Shown here one piece after another: positions 1 to 8,762 of a DNA stretch of 64,000 nucleotides. How positions within the stretch are numbered: position 1 is the stretch's first letter; every line of letters begins with the position of its first letter. The notes under the pieces were generated by a model. That model did no database searches. It was not told the origin of the DNA and was given only the letters and a program-made list of their open reading frames with translations. The position numbers and the translations under genes are program-made. The stretch is from Paracoccaceae bacterium. GTDB lineage: Bacteria > Pseudomonadota > Alphaproteobacteria > Rhodobacterales > Rhodobacteraceae. Location of the stretch: NCBI GenBank assembly GCA_029862205.1, contig JAOTXT010000003.1, positions 48,322-112,321 on the forward strand, read 5' to 3'.

Positions 1-373
1 AGACCAGCCGGAGCGACGATTCGCCCGGTTCCGTAGACGATCCGGTCGTCAGCGCTGTAGCCCTTGATCAGCCGCTCTTCCTGCCCCTCGGTGAGGACCG
101 GGGGCAGACCCTCTCCCTCCACCGGGAGCACGTGTCGGCGCAAAGGAAAATCGGCCCGGTCTCGGCATAAGGCTGCAGATCAGGAAACGGCCGATGTGCC
201 AGGATCAGCATCGGCGCGCCTTCCGGAATGAAGGTCAAGCAATGGCGGCAGGGATTGCCATTGCCGTTCGAGACCGCGCGCTCGGGCGCCTGGCCGTTAG
301 CGTCCAGCCCGCCGGACTGGTAGCGGCGGGCGGTCTCGGTCGGGACGGCAATGAAACGGGGCATATCGGTCAT
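1..373 (-). pseudogene. DUF1203 family protein, frameshifted and cut by the window edge
   Basis: Translation from an ATG at 373, with an AGGAGAG ribosome site just upstream, gives a DUF1203-type N-terminus (residues such as NGNGNPCRHCLTFIPEG and ILAHRPFP). This reading frame then leaves the family pattern near base 121 and stops at 68-70. The expected C-terminus (EGEGLPPVLTEGQ, LIKGYSADDRIVYGTG) continues in the other frame right up to base 1. One missing base between about 119 and 124 explains the shift. The gene is therefore either a pseudogene or carries a single-base assembly error. DUF1203 proteins have no established function. Its end lies outside the window. Confidence 0.75.
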
Positions 374-456
374 GGCAGCTCTCCTGATCTTCGCGCCATG
401 ATGATCGCGCGCGCTGGGCCGAGATGCGACCCGGATCATGCGCCCGGACCATGCGG

Positions 457-2661
457 TCAGAGAAAACTTTGGGGATCGATATCAATCACGACCCGAACGG
501 CGGCAGGCACCTTGACCTGGGCCTTCCAAGCCGCCAGCGCGTTCTGCAGCGCGATCCCCTTCGGCGCCTTGATCAGCAAACGCACCCGCGCGCGGCCGCG
601 GACCCGGGCAATTGGCGCGGGCGCCGGGCCGAAGAGCTCGGCCCCGGCCTGTTCCAGAACGCGGGCGGCCCGGCCAAGCGCATTGGCGATCTCCCAGACC
701 TTCGGCTCATCAGTGCCCGAGACGATCACGCCCGCCATCCGGCCATAGGGCGGCACGCCCGCCTGAAACCGCGCCTCGGCCTCGGCCTTCCAGAACGCTT
801 CCTCGTCGCCGGTCAGCATGGCCCGGATCACAGGGTGCTCGGCGCTGGCGGTCTGGATCATCGCGGTGCCAGGCTTGTCGGCCCGCCCGGCGCGGCCCGC
901 GACCTGGCGCAGAAGCTGAAAGGTCCGCTCGGCGGCGCGCAGGTCGCCACCATGCAGCCCCATATCCGCGTCGACCACGCCGACCAGGGTCAGCAGAGGG
1001 AAGTTGTGCCCCTTGGCCACCATCTGGGTGCCGATGATCACATCCGCCCCACCCTCGGCGATCGCCGCCAGACGCTCTTTCAGCTCGGCCGGCCCCGATG
1101 TCAGATCCGAGGACAGAACCTCGATCCGGGCGCCGGGGAACAGGCTGGCCGCCTCCTCGGCCAGGCGCTCGACGCCCGGGCCGCACGCCGCAATCCGGTC
1201 GTCGCGGCCGCAGTTCGGGCAGGCGCGCGGCAGCGGCTCGGCATGGCCGCATTGATGGCACATGAGCTGCGCCCGGTAGCGGTGGGTCACCAGCCAGGCA
1301 TCGCAATGGGCACAACCGAAATGGTGCCCGCAGGCGCGGCAGAGCGTCAGCGGCGCATAGCCCCGCCGGTTCAGGAACAAGAGCACCTGCTCGCCCCGCG
1401 CGATGCGCGCGCGCGCCGCCTCGATAAAGGGCTCGCTCAGCCACCGGTCGCGGCCGGGCTGTTCCTGGCGCAGATCGACCAGCCGGATGTCGGGCAGCAC
1501 GGCCACACCAAAGCGCTCGGGCAGATCGATGCGGGCATATTTGCCGCTATCCGCGTTGGCCCAGCTCTCGAGCGATGGCGTGGCCGAGGCCAGCACGACC
1601 GTGGCGCCTTCGATCGAGGCGCGCAGCACCCCCATGTCGCGGGCGTGATAGAGGACCATGTCCTCCTGCTTGAAGCTGGCTTCGTGCTCCTCGTCGATCA
1701 CGATCAGGCCGAGATCGGGGAAAGGCAGGAACAGCGACGACCGCGCTCCCACGACCAGTTGCGCGGTGCCCTCGGCCACCGCGCGCCAGCAGCGCCGACG
1801 CTCGGCGCCGGTCACCCCATGGTGCCATTCCGCCGGACGCGCACCGAACCGCGCCTCGACCCGAGCCAGGAAAGCCGGCGTCAGCGCGACCTCCGGCAAC
1901 AGAACCAGGGCCTGGCGCCCCTGGGCGATGCATTCCGCCACTGCCTCCAGATAGACCTCGGTCTTGCCCGATCCGGTGACGCCCTTGAGCAACGTGGCAC
2001 TGAACTCGCGGGCGGCCACGTTGGCCCGGAGCGCCGTGGCCGCCTCGGCCTGCGCCTCCGACAGATGCGCCCCCAAGGTCTGGCCCCAAAGCGTCGGATA
2101 GGGCGCGTCCGCCGGCACTTCCTCGGTCACCAGCGCGCCCGCGCCGACCAGGCCTTTCACCACCGAAGGGGTCACACCGGCCATGCGCGCGAGCTCCGCG
2201 GGCGCAAACCCCAGGCCCCCATGCGCCTCGATCACCTCGATCACCCGCTTGCGGGCGGGCGTCATGCGCTGGGGCCGGGCCGGGCCCAGCGCGACCCGGA
2301 TCTGGGATTTCGGCGGCGCACCGAGCTCGGGCACGCGGGTCGCCAGCCGCAGCATCATGCCCGGCAGCGTCATCGTGTATTCCGCCGCACGGGACAGGAA
2401 ACTCAGCATCGTCGCGGGCAAGGGCGGCACCGGCAGCCGCGCGATGACCGGCTTCAGCCGTGCCGCGTCCACCGACTGCCCACCCGGACCCCAGACCACC
2501 CCCCGCGCGCGCCTGGTGCCCAATTCCACCTCGACGAAATCGCCGGGGCCCAGCGCCATCCCATCGGGCACCAAATAGTCCAGCGGCTCGTCGAACGGCA
2601 TCGGCAGCGCCACGCCGACCCTGTCGCCCGGGCCGAACGCCTCGCTCACCGGGGCACTCAT
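457..2661 (-). CDS. priA: Primosomal protein N' (replication restart helicase PriA)
   Basis: This 734-residue protein is the superfamily 2 helicase that reloads the replisome at stalled forks. An N-terminal DNA 3'-end-binding region is followed by Walker A GVTGSGKT (about 227-234), the DEEH box (323-326), and a cysteine-rich insertion with paired CxxC motifs (about 441-484) that binds zinc in the family. The length is typical of PriA. It is transcribed divergently from the transaldolase gene, with about 105 bp between the two starts. The start is the ATG at 2661. The large plus-strand reading frame across this gene is an antisense shadow. Confidence 0.96.
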   Translation of the reverse strand: MSAPVSEAFGPGDRVGVALPMPFDEPLDYLVPDGMALGPGDFVEVELGTRRARGVVWGPGGQSVDAARLKPVIARLPVPPLPATMLSFLSRAAEYTMTLPGMMLRLATRVPELGAPPKSQIRVALGPARPQRMTPARKRVIEVIEAHGGLGFAPAELARMAGVTPSVVKGLVGAGALVTEEVPADAPYPTLWGQTLGAHLSEAQAEAATALRANVAAREFSATLLKGVTGSGKTEVYLEAVAECIAQGRQALVLLPEVALTPAFLARVEARFGARPAEWHHGVTGAERRRCWRAVAEGTAQLVVGARSSLFLPFPDLGLIVIDEEHEASFKQEDMVLYHARDMGVLRASIEGATVVLASATPSLESWANADSGKYARIDLPERFGVAVLPDIRLVDLRQEQPGRDRWLSEPFIEAARARIARGEQVLLFLNRRGYAPLTLCRACGHHFGCAHCDAWLVTHRYRAQLMCHQCGHAEPLPRACPNCGRDDRIAACGPGVERLAEEAASLFPGARIEVLSSDLTSGPAELKERLAAIAEGGADVIIGTQMVAKGHNFPLLTLVGVVDADMGLHGGDLRAAERTFQLLRQVAGRAGRADKPGTAMIQTASAEHPVIRAMLTGDEEAFWKAEAEARFQAGVPPYGRMAGVIVSGTDEPKVWEIANALGRAARVLEQAGAELFGPAPAPIARVRGRARVRLLIKAPKGIALQNALAAWKAQVKVPAAVRVVIDIDPQSFL

Positions 2662-2766
2662 TTCGCGCCGCCCGCAATCGGTGCTTGGTTCCGGGCGCAG
2701 CCTTGGATTAGATTGCCTGCGAAGCGGTCCGCCAGAGACCGCGATTTGAGCGCGAGGATCCGGGCT

Positions 2767-3423
2767 ATGAAATTCTTTATCGACACAGCCGAGATCGATG
2801 AGATCCGCGAGCTGGCCGCGACCGGCATGGTCGACGGCGTCACCACCAACCCCTCGCTAATCATGAAAGCCGGGCGCGAAATCCTCGAGGTTACCCGCGA
2901 GATCTGCGCCATCGTCGATGGCCCGGTCTCGGCCGAGGTCACCGCCACCGCGTCGGAGGCGATGATCGCCGAGGGCACCAAGCTCGCCGCGATCGCCCCC
3001 AATATCGCGGTCAAGGTGCCGATGACCTGGGACGGGCTGAAGGCCTGCAAGGCGCTGACCGATGCGGGGCATATGGTCAATGTGACGCTCTGCTTTTCGG
3101 CCAACCAGGCGCTTCTGGCGGCCAAGGCGGGCGCGACCTTCATCTCGCCCTTCATCGGGCGGCTCGACGACATTGGTCTCGAAGGCATGGAGCTGATCGC
3201 CGACATCCGCCAGATCTATGACAATTACCAATTCGAGACGCAGATACTGGCCGCCTCGATCCGCACCGTGAACCATGTGGCGGTGGCCGCCAAGATCGGC
3301 GCCGACGTAGCAACCATTCCTCCGGCCGTGGTGAAGAAACTGGCCGACCACCCGCTGACCGACAAGGGCCTGGACGCCTTTCTGGCAGACTGGGCCAAGA
3401 CCGGCCAGAAGATTTTGGGATAA
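2767..3423 (+). CDS. tal: Transaldolase, TalC/FSA-like short form
   Basis: This 218-residue TIM-barrel protein belongs to the short transaldolase / fructose-6-phosphate aldolase family and acts in the non-oxidative pentose phosphate pathway. The N-terminus [13 protein letters not shown] and the TTNPSL motif are diagnostic. The Schiff-base lysine is expected in NIAVKVPMT (Lys83). The usual C-terminal lysine-rich helix ends the protein. The start at 2767 was chosen over a much longer upstream-open frame because only this one gives a family-like N-terminus. A DUF484 gene follows after 5 bp, so the two are likely co-transcribed. Whether it acts as transaldolase or aldolase cannot be told from sequence alone. 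Confidence 0.93.
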   Translation: MKFFIDTAEIDEIRELAATGMVDGVTTNPSLIMKAGREILEVTREICAIVDGPVSAEVTATASEAMIAEGTKLAAIAPNIAVKVPMTWDGLKACKALTDAGHMVNVTLCFSANQALLAAKAGATFISPFIGRLDDIGLEGMELIADIRQIYDNYQFETQILAASIRTVNHVAVAAKIGADVATIPPAVVKKLADHPLTDKGLDAFLADWAKTGQKILG

Positions 3424-3428
3424 GCGCG

Positions 3429-4178
3429 ATGACTAGCCTGACCGAAGCCGCCGCCCCCGCGATTGCTCTCGATACTGAGGAACGCGACCTGATCCGCTCG
3501 CTGATCCTGGCCGACCCGGAACTGGTGCTGTCGGACGACATGGTGATGCGGGCGCTTCTGGGTTCGACCGCTCAGGGCGCGCGCAACATCGTGGATCTGC
3601 GCGACAAGCTGGTCGAGCGGTTGGAGGGGCGGCTGGACAAGCTGGTCCACACCAACCGATCGGTGATCGCGGCGGCCTACGAAAACGTCGCCGGCACGCA
3701 GCAGATGCACCGGGCGATCCTTGCGCTGATCGACGCGCCGGATCTGGGCGAGTTTCTGCGCCGACTGACCCGCGACGTGCCGGCCATGGTCGGCGTCGAG
3801 GATGCGCGCCTGGGCCTCGAGGCCGAGGTCGATGCGATCGGCCCGGCCGCCCTGGCCGAGGGATTGGCGGGCCGGGTCCTGCTGATGCCCTACGGCAGCA
3901 TCGACGAATACCTGATGCTGGACGGCGACACGCCGCCGGGGCAGGTGATGCTGCGCGGCTGCGGCGAGGAGGCGGAAATCATCTTCGGCGAGATGACCCG
4001 AACCCGTTCCGAGGCGCTCTTGCGGCTCGACATGGCGGGCAGTGCCGGCCTATTGGCCTTCGGCACGCGCGATCCCGACCGGTTCAGTCCGGATCAGGGC
4101 ACTGATCTTCTGACCTTCTTCAGCGGCGTGGTCGAGCGTCTGTTGACCCGGCATTTGGCGGAGGCGGACGACGCCTGA
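3429..4178 (+). CDS. DUF484 family protein
   Basis: A 249-residue cytosolic protein of the DUF484 family, which has a GAF-like fold after a helical N-terminus. The N-terminal stretch from about residue 20 (a helix-forming, acidic region) and the later mixed alpha/beta part fit the family. Its stop overlaps the xerC start (TGATG at 4176-4180), so translation of the two is probably coupled. The DUF484-xerC pairing is also known from gammaproteobacteria, which supports the assignment. Its biochemical role is unknown. Confidence 0.85.
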   Translation: MTSLTEAAAPAIALDTEERDLIRSLILADPELVLSDDMVMRALLGSTAQGARNIVDLRDKLVERLEGRLDKLVHTNRSVIAAAYENVAGTQQMHRAILALIDAPDLGEFLRRLTRDVPAMVGVEDARLGLEAEVDAIGPAALAEGLAGRVLLMPYGSIDEYLMLDGDTPPGQVMLRGCGEEAEIIFGEMTRTRSEALLRLDMAGSAGLLAFGTRDPDRFSPDQGTDLLTFFSGVVERLLTRHLAEADDA

Positions 4179-5101
4179 TGGTGGCGCTGTCGGGCGCCGC
4201 CGCGGACCTGCTCGACCGCTGGCTCGCCCAACTCTCGGCGGTGCGTCAGCGCAGTGCCAAGACGGTGGAGGCTTACCGCCGGGACGTCGCGGGGTATCTG
4301 GGCTTTCTCGCATTGCATACCGGCAGCCCCATGGGCCGCCAGGCGCTGGGTCAGGTCAGCCTCGGCGACCTGCGCGCCTGGATGGCGGCGGAACGGGCGC
4401 GTGGCCTTTCGTCAGCCTCGCTGGCGCGCGCGCTTTCGGCGGTCAGGGCGTTCTACAAATGGCTCGACGCGGCGGAGGGCGTGGATTGCGCGGCGATCCA
4501 TGTGGTGCGTTCGCCAAAAAGCCCCGCGCGCCTTCCCCGGCCCGTGCCTGAGACCGGCGCCCGCGCGGTACTGGCGGCGGTCAGCGCCCATGGGCAACCT
4601 TGGATCGCCGCCCGCGATCAGGCGGCGCTGACCCTGATCTGGGGCTCGGGCCTGCGCATCTCCGAGGCTTTGGGCCTTCGCCAGGGCGATGCGCCGCTCA
4701 GCGAGGTAATCCGGGTCACCGGCAAGGGGGGCAAGGAGCGGGACGTGCCCGTCCTGCCAGCCGCGCGCGAGGCGGTGGAGCATTATCTGGACCTCTGTCC
4801 TCACGCCGCCGGGCCCGGCGAGGCCCTGTTCTTGGGTGCGCGCGGCGGGCCCTTGAGCCCGCGGCTTCTGCAGAAGGCCATGGCCGAGGCGCGGATGGCG
4901 CTGGGTCTGCCGGCCTCGGCCACACCCCATGCGCTGCGCCACTCCTTCGCGACCCAATTGCTGGCCGCCGGCGGGGACCTGCGGGCGATCCAGGAACTTC
5001 TGGGCCACGCCTCGCTGTCGACCACCCAGGTCTACACCCAGGTCGACGAGGCGCGGCTGATGGAGATCTACGACAAGGCGCACCCGAAGGGGCGGGGATA
5101 G
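4178..5101 (+). CDS. xerC: Tyrosine recombinase XerC
   Basis: This 307-residue recombinase resolves chromosome dimers at dif together with XerD. It has an N-terminal SAM-like core-binding domain (about 10-95) and a C-terminal catalytic domain. All catalytic residues are visible: Arg160 (GSGLRISE), Lys183 (TGKGGKE), His251 and Arg254 (HALRHSF), His277 (LLGHASL) and Tyr286 (TTQVYTQV). It overlaps the DUF484 stop codon by one base. XerD is the close alternative, but the DUF484 neighbour favours XerC. A 16-bp perfect palindrome follows the stop codon. Confidence 0.93.
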   Translation: MVALSGAAADLLDRWLAQLSAVRQRSAKTVEAYRRDVAGYLGFLALHTGSPMGRQALGQVSLGDLRAWMAAERARGLSSASLARALSAVRAFYKWLDAAEGVDCAAIHVVRSPKSPARLPRPVPETGARAVLAAVSAHGQPWIAARDQAALTLIWGSGLRISEALGLRQGDAPLSEVIRVTGKGGKERDVPVLPAAREAVEHYLDLCPHAAGPGEALFLGARGGPLSPRLLQKAMAEARMALGLPASATPHALRHSFATQLLAAGGDLRAIQELLGHASLSTTQVYTQVDEARLMEIYDKAHPKGRG

Positions 5102-5107
5102 GGTGGT

Positions 5108-5123
5108 CTCTCACATGTGAGAG
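5108..5123. repeat. Perfect 16-bp palindrome CTCTCACATGTGAGAG
   Basis: The palindrome starts seven bases after the xerC stop codon. It has no poly-T tract and no loop, so it looks more like a dimeric protein-binding site than an intrinsic terminator. No binder is known. Confidence 0.6.
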
Positions 5124-5237
5124 GGTTGGTAAGATATTGAAATTGAAATGTTTCCAGAGAAGTTTACCGATTATTCACAGTTGGCGTGCGGTGGTGCCGC
5201 TGCCTGCGCAACGGACGATCGGTCAGTTAGTGCGCAT

Positions 5238-5297
5238 GTAGGGCGGGATTTATCCCGCCACCCACCGTCCTCGTGGCGGGGTGAAACCCCGCCCTAC
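5238..5297. repeat. Dispersed GTAGGG...CCCTAC palindromic element, copy 1
   Basis: Two hairpins lie head to head, GGCGGGAT-tt-ATCCCGCC and GGCGGGGT-gaa-ACCCCGCC. They are flanked by GTAG on the left and CTAC on the right. The element sits between the convergent xerC and RHH genes. Related elements occur at 32001, 33445, 47603, 49026 and 49153. Confidence 0.8.
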
Positions 5298-5326
5298 CGC
5301 GCGAGCACGGCGCCGCGCCGCGTCAC

Positions 5327-5551
5327 TTACCCCTTCACCGCCCGCAACACATATACGCGTATCGCGCTGGCGAGCGAGGCGGGCGGGGTGCGCCCGGCGT
5401 CGATCCGCGCGGCGAGCGCGTTGACCGAGAGACCTTCAGCTTTTGCGAGGTCCTGGAACTCGGTCCAGAAGGCCTGTTCCAGGCTGACCGAGGTGCGGTG
5501 GCCCTGAAGCGTCAGCGAGCGCTTGACCGGGCGGTCCGGCGGCTCAGTCAT
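5327..5551 (-). CDS. Ribbon-helix-helix domain protein (RHH_4 type)
   Basis: A 74-residue protein beginning MTEPPDRPVKRSLTLQGHRT. The strand RSLTLQGHRTSVSL followed by two helices (EQAFWTEFQDLAKAEG and SVNALAARID) matches the single ribbon-helix-helix unit found in small alphaproteobacterial proteins. Such folds bind DNA as dimers, but this subgroup has no known target. The start at 5551 overlaps the end of the DUF4169 gene by 8 bp. The fumC - aroQ - DUF4169 - RHH order suggests one operon. Confidence 0.82.
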   Translation of the reverse strand: MTEPPDRPVKRSLTLQGHRTSVSLEQAFWTEFQDLAKAEGLSVNALAARIDAGRTPPASLASAIRVYVLRAVKG

Positions 5552-5762
5552 CGACGTCATCCAGCTTGTGGCCATCCAGATCGCGGGCCGTCTTTTCCGT
5601 GCGCGCCTCGTGCAACCGCCGGACCGCCGCTCCTTGGCCATGGCGTGCGGCATTGGCATCGGCTTCCAGGCGGGCTGCCGCGCGCTTCCGGCGCTTACGC
5701 CATTGGCGCAGGTTGACCGGCTTGCCGCTCCCCGCCCCGCCGCTCCCCGTCTCGGCACTCAT
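5544..5762 (-). CDS. DUF4169 family protein
   Basis: A 72-residue, highly basic, helical protein. The stretch KPVNLRQWRKRRKRAAA and the later EKTARDLDGHKLDD are the hallmark of DUF4169. The ATG at 5762 overlaps the stop of the chorismate mutase gene (ATGA). The function is unknown. In this family the gene is usually found beside fumC and an RHH protein, as it is here. Confidence 0.82.
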   Translation of the reverse strand: MSAETGSGGAGSGKPVNLRQWRKRRKRAAARLEADANAARHGQGAAVRRLHEARTEKTARDLDGHKLDDVDD

Positions 5763-6304
5763 CGGGCGAGCCTGATCCCGCCAAGCCGGCGGTGAATCGC
5801 GTCGCGCGCCGCCGGGTCGAGGCAATCCAGATCGACCGCCTCCCAGAACTTGCTTGCATTGTCCGGGTCGAAATCAACCCCCTCGGCCAAAGCAAGCCGG
5901 ATCGCATCCAAGAGCGTGGTGCCAATGGCCAGCAGTTCCGGCCGAATCTCCGAGTTGAGGTCCGGCGGATCGGTCATCTTGGCCGCCTCGTCCGCCTCCC
6001 AACGCGCGATCCAGCAGATCTGGATCGCCTTGGCCGCCTCGATCTGGGCCACGAAGAACGGGCGTGCGGTCTCAGGGTCAAGCCCCGCCAGCGCGGCATC
6101 GGCGGCGGCACGGTCGACAACCACCGCTTCGCGCTCCAGATCCTCGACCGGGGTGCCGCGCGCATGTTTCCAGGCCGCGACGGGTTTCATCAGTGCAAGC
6201 CGCTGGGTGATCAGGTCGTAGACCAGCATCCGCATCGGATCGTCCGCGCCCGCGGGGCCCGAAGCCAGGGCTATCAGCACGGCGATCGCGAGAGCGCGGA
6301 TCAT
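5759..6304 (-). CDS. aroQ: Periplasmic chorismate mutase, AroQ gamma class
   Basis: This 181-residue protein converts chorismate to prephenate. A signal peptide (MIRALAIAVLIALASGPAGA) precedes a helical domain carrying the exported AroQ-gamma pattern: LITQRLALMKPVAAWK, then PVEDLERE and PFFVAQIEAAKAIQ. A secreted mutase is separate from the cytosolic phenylalanine/tyrosine pathway, and its role in the periplasm is unclear in most bacteria. The start at 6304 was chosen because it gives a clean signal peptide. It lies 10 bp after fumC and probably shares its transcript. Confidence 0.85.
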   Translation of the reverse strand: MIRALAIAVLIALASGPAGADDPMRMLVYDLITQRLALMKPVAAWKHARGTPVEDLEREAVVVDRAAADAALAGLDPETARPFFVAQIEAAKAIQICWIARWEADEAAKMTDPPDLNSEIRPELLAIGTTLLDAIRLALAEGVDFDPDNASKFWEAVDLDCLDPAARDAIHRRLGGIRLAR

Positions 6305-6314
6305 TTCGAACCAG

Positions 6315-7730
6315 TCATTTCGGCCCCAGCATGTCCTTCGGCTGCACAACGCGGTCGAAGGTCGCCTCGTCGACGAAGCCGAGCCGGACCGCCTCCTCCT
6401 TCAAGGTGGTGCGCCGCTTGTGGGCAGTCTTGGCGACCATGGTTGCGTTGTCGTAGCCGATCTCGGGCGCCAGTGCGGTGACCAGCATCAGGCTCTCCCA
6501 CATCAGCTGACTGATCCGGTCCTCGTCTGCCTTGATCCCCTTGACGCAATTGTCGGTGAACGCGACCGCCGCATCGCCGAGCAGCTGCATCGATTGCAGC
6601 AGGTTGTAGATCATCATCGGCTTGTAGACGTTGAGCTCGAAATGGCCCTGGCTGCCGGCAAATCCGATTGCGGCGTCGTTGCCCATCACATGGGCGCAGA
6701 CCTGGGTCAGGGCCTCGCACTGGGTCGGATTGACCTTGCCGGGCATGATCGACGAGCCGGGCTCGTTCTCGGGCAGCATCAGCTCGCCGAGGCCGCAGCG
6801 GGGGCCCGAGCCGAGCAACCGGATATCGTTGGCGATCTTGAAGAGGCTCGCCGCCACGGTCTTCACCGCGCCCGACATCTCGACGATGGCATCGTGCGCC
6901 GCCAGCGCCTCGAACTTGTTGGGCGCGGTCTTGAACGGTAGCTTGGTGGTCTTGGCGATGTTGGCCGCCACCAGCTTGTCGAAGCCTTTCTTGGTGTTGA
7001 GCCCGGTGCCGACAGCGGTGCCGCCCTGGGCAAGCGGGTAGATGTTCTTCAAGGCCGCATTCACGCGCCCGATCCCTTGGCGGACCTGAAAGGCATAGCC
7101 GCCGAATTCCTGGCCCAGCGTCAGGGGCGTCGCGTCCTGGGTATGGGTGCGACCGATCTTGATGATCTTGGCAAAGGCCTTGGCCTTGGTGTCCAGCACC
7201 GTGTGCAACTTCTCGAGCCCCGGCAGCAGCACCTCGGCCGCCGTCATGGCGGCGGCGATATGCATGGCGGTTGGAAAGGTGTCGTTCGACGACTGGCTCA
7301 TGTTCACATGGTCGTTCGGATGAACCGGATCCTTCGAACCGATCTTGCCGCCTAGGATCTCGATGGCCCGGTTGGCGATCACCTCGTTGGCGTTCATGTT
7401 CGACTGCGTGCCCGAGCCGGTCTGCCAGACGACCAGGGGGAAATGATCGTTGAGCTTGCCCTGATAGACCTCGCCCGCAGCCTTGACGATGGCGCGGCCC
7501 AGGCGTTTTTGCAGCTTGCCCTGCTCCATGTTCGCCTCGGCCGCCGCCTTCTTGATGGCGCCGAGCGCACGCACCACCGCCACCGGCTGGCGTTCCCACC
7601 CGATCGGGAAATTGATCAGCGACCGCTGCGTCTGGGCGCCCCAATATTTGTCGGCGGGAACCTCGAGGGGCCCGAAGCTGTCGGTCTCGGTGCGCGTCTT
7701 GGGGCGGGTCGATTTGCGGGCGGCATTCAT
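6315..7730 (-). CDS. fumC: Fumarate hydratase class II
   Basis: This 471-residue, iron-independent fumarase hydrates fumarate to malate in the TCA cycle. The fumarase/aspartase signature [11 protein letters not shown] is present, as are SSNDTFPTA and the [10 protein letters not shown] motif of the active site. The start at 7730 has GGAGAG seven bases upstream and removes a low-complexity N-terminal extension that comes from a 12-bp tandem repeat in the leader. The downstream aroQ, DUF4169 and RHH genes are packed tightly on the same strand. Confidence 0.96.
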   Translation of the reverse strand: MNAARKSTRPKTRTETDSFGPLEVPADKYWGAQTQRSLINFPIGWERQPVAVVRALGAIKKAAAEANMEQGKLQKRLGRAIVKAAGEVYQGKLNDHFPLVVWQTGSGTQSNMNANEVIANRAIEILGGKIGSKDPVHPNDHVNMSQSSNDTFPTAMHIAAAMTAAEVLLPGLEKLHTVLDTKAKAFAKIIKIGRTHTQDATPLTLGQEFGGYAFQVRQGIGRVNAALKNIYPLAQGGTAVGTGLNTKKGFDKLVAANIAKTTKLPFKTAPNKFEALAAHDAIVEMSGAVKTVAASLFKIANDIRLLGSGPRCGLGELMLPENEPGSSIMPGKVNPTQCEALTQVCAHVMGNDAAIGFAGSQGHFELNVYKPMMIYNLLQSMQLLGDAAVAFTDNCVKGIKADEDRISQLMWESLMLVTALAPEIGYDNATMVAKTAHKRRTTLKEEAVRLGFVDEATFDRVVQPKDMLGPK

Positions 7731-7758
7731 GCAGCTCTCCATTGGGGCGGGATCACGG

Positions 7759-7794
7759 GCAAACTCGCAGGCAAACTCGCAAGCAAACTCACGG
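7759..7794. repeat. Three 12-bp tandem repeats in the fumC leader
   Basis: The unit GCAAACTCGCAG appears three times in a row. The last unit has diverged at its end. The array lies about 30-65 bp before the fumC start codon and could alter leader length by slippage. Confidence 0.75.
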
Positions 7795-7839
7795 GGCGAG
7801 CTATAGCGCCCGTACCTTAAGAATGCCAATCAGGGTTGA

Positions 7840-8376
7840 TCAGGACTTGCGGAACCGGTCGAGGCTAACCACGTCGGCGGTGGATTTCTTGCCATCGCCG
7901 TCGGAGGGGCCGTCGCCGTCCTGATCGGGGTCCTGATCGGGCTCGCCGTTGCTGGGGCCGGAACCGGACTCGGCGGTCGCCTCGATACCCTCGATATCGA
8001 GGACCATCTCCTCGTGCTCCTGGTCGTCGAATTTGAGCCCGAACTTGGCGGATGGATCGATGAAGGTCTTCACCGCGTCGAACGGGATGACCAGGGTTTC
8101 GCGCTGGTCCGAGAAATTCAGCGTGACCGTGAACCGGTCGTCCATGACCGCCAGATCCTCGAACCATTCCTGCAACACGATCATCATCTCGGATGGATAG
8201 CGCTCGCGCAGCCAGTCGGCCATGTCGACGCCCGGATGCTCGGTGTGGAAAGTGATGTAGAAATAGTGCGACCCAGGCAGGCCGCATTCGGCAACATGGC
8301 CCAGAACCTCGGCCATAACCGACCGCATGGCCCGTTCCATGAAGCGCCCGTAGTTTAGCGAATCATCGGAAGACAT
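7840..8376 (-). CDS. sspB: SspB family ClpXP adaptor (alphaproteobacterial type)
   Basis: This 178-residue protein is an SspB-type adaptor that delivers ssrA-tagged proteins to ClpXP. The N-terminal substrate-binding fold carries GSHYFYITFHTEHPGVD and the FSDQRETLVIPFDAVKTF strand region typical of the family. A long acidic linker rich in Asp, Pro and Gly (about 135-165) leads to a short C-terminal tail, VVSLDRFRKS, that in this family contacts ClpX. It lies directly downstream of ssrA, which encodes the tag it recognises, on the same strand. Confidence 0.9.
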   Translation of the reverse strand: MSSDDSLNYGRFMERAMRSVMAEVLGHVAECGLPGSHYFYITFHTEHPGVDMADWLRERYPSEMMIVLQEWFEDLAVMDDRFTVTLNFSDQRETLVIPFDAVKTFIDPSAKFGLKFDDQEHEEMVLDIEGIEATAESGSGPSNGEPDQDPDQDGDGPSDGDGKKSTADVVSLDRFRKS

Positions 8377-8429
8377 CGCTTATCGTCCCTTTCTCCCGGG
8401 CGACCATAACGGAATTTTGACCCTAGGGA

Positions 8430-8762
8430 AGCAGGCGCGGAGACGCAGGGCGGGGAAAGCGCAGGCTTCTGTTGCCGGGTGCCTGCGAACCCCGCCTGAC
8501 GCGGCTAGGCGTCAGGACTTAGATTTCGGTTTGCTCGCCGCATTACGCAGCGAGGGCCACCGGAGCACGGTTGTCATTGGCAACTGTACTTTGCGGACCG
8601 GTAACGGTGGTACCTCACCGAGCGAAAGCATTCCCCTTTACACGTCCGTCGATCCTATTTCGGCCCCCTATCCCTCCAAGACGGGATGTTGGTGGAGCCG
8701 CCGGGTACCGCCCCCGGGTCCGATCCGCTTATTACGGGCGCGTTTATCGCCATAGTCCCTGA
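8430..8762 (-). ncRNA. ssrA: tmRNA, circularly permuted two-piece form
   Basis: On the minus strand the acceptor piece comes first. It ends in a T-arm-like CCGGG-N7-CCCGG followed by CGGCTCCACCA, with the CCA at 8692-8690. After a spacer of about 22 nt the coding piece starts at 8667 with GGGGCCGAAATAGGATCGACGG. GGGGCCG pairs with CGGCTCC to form the 7-bp acceptor stem, with one G-U pair. The tag frame at 8581-8543 reads ANDNRAPVALAA and ends in TAA. It is followed by the stem CCTGACGC/GCGTCAGG and a pseudoknot-like GCAGGC/GCCTGC. This gene order is the alphaproteobacterial permutation. The outer ends are approximate. Confidence 0.94.

Noticed and set aside
424..3423. A 999-codon plus-strand frame across priA and tal
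   Set aside because: Only its last 218 codons (tal) are protein-like. The rest is antisense to priA and rich in Arg, Pro and Gly, as expected of shadow frames in GC-rich DNA.
5238..5297. Insertion-sequence end or MITE
   Set aside because: No target-site duplication or transposase could be seen. The variable stems do not fit a simple transposon copy.
7759..7794. CRISPR-like repeat
   Set aside because: The units are 12 bp in direct tandem with no spacers and no cas genes.
8417..8762. Short open frames in the spacer upstream of sspB
   Set aside because: The region is the tmRNA gene. The only meaningful frame is the 13-codon tag on the minus strand.
8690..8762. A tRNA-like 3' end with CCA
   Set aside because: It is the acceptor piece of the two-piece tmRNA. 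No anticodon arm is present.
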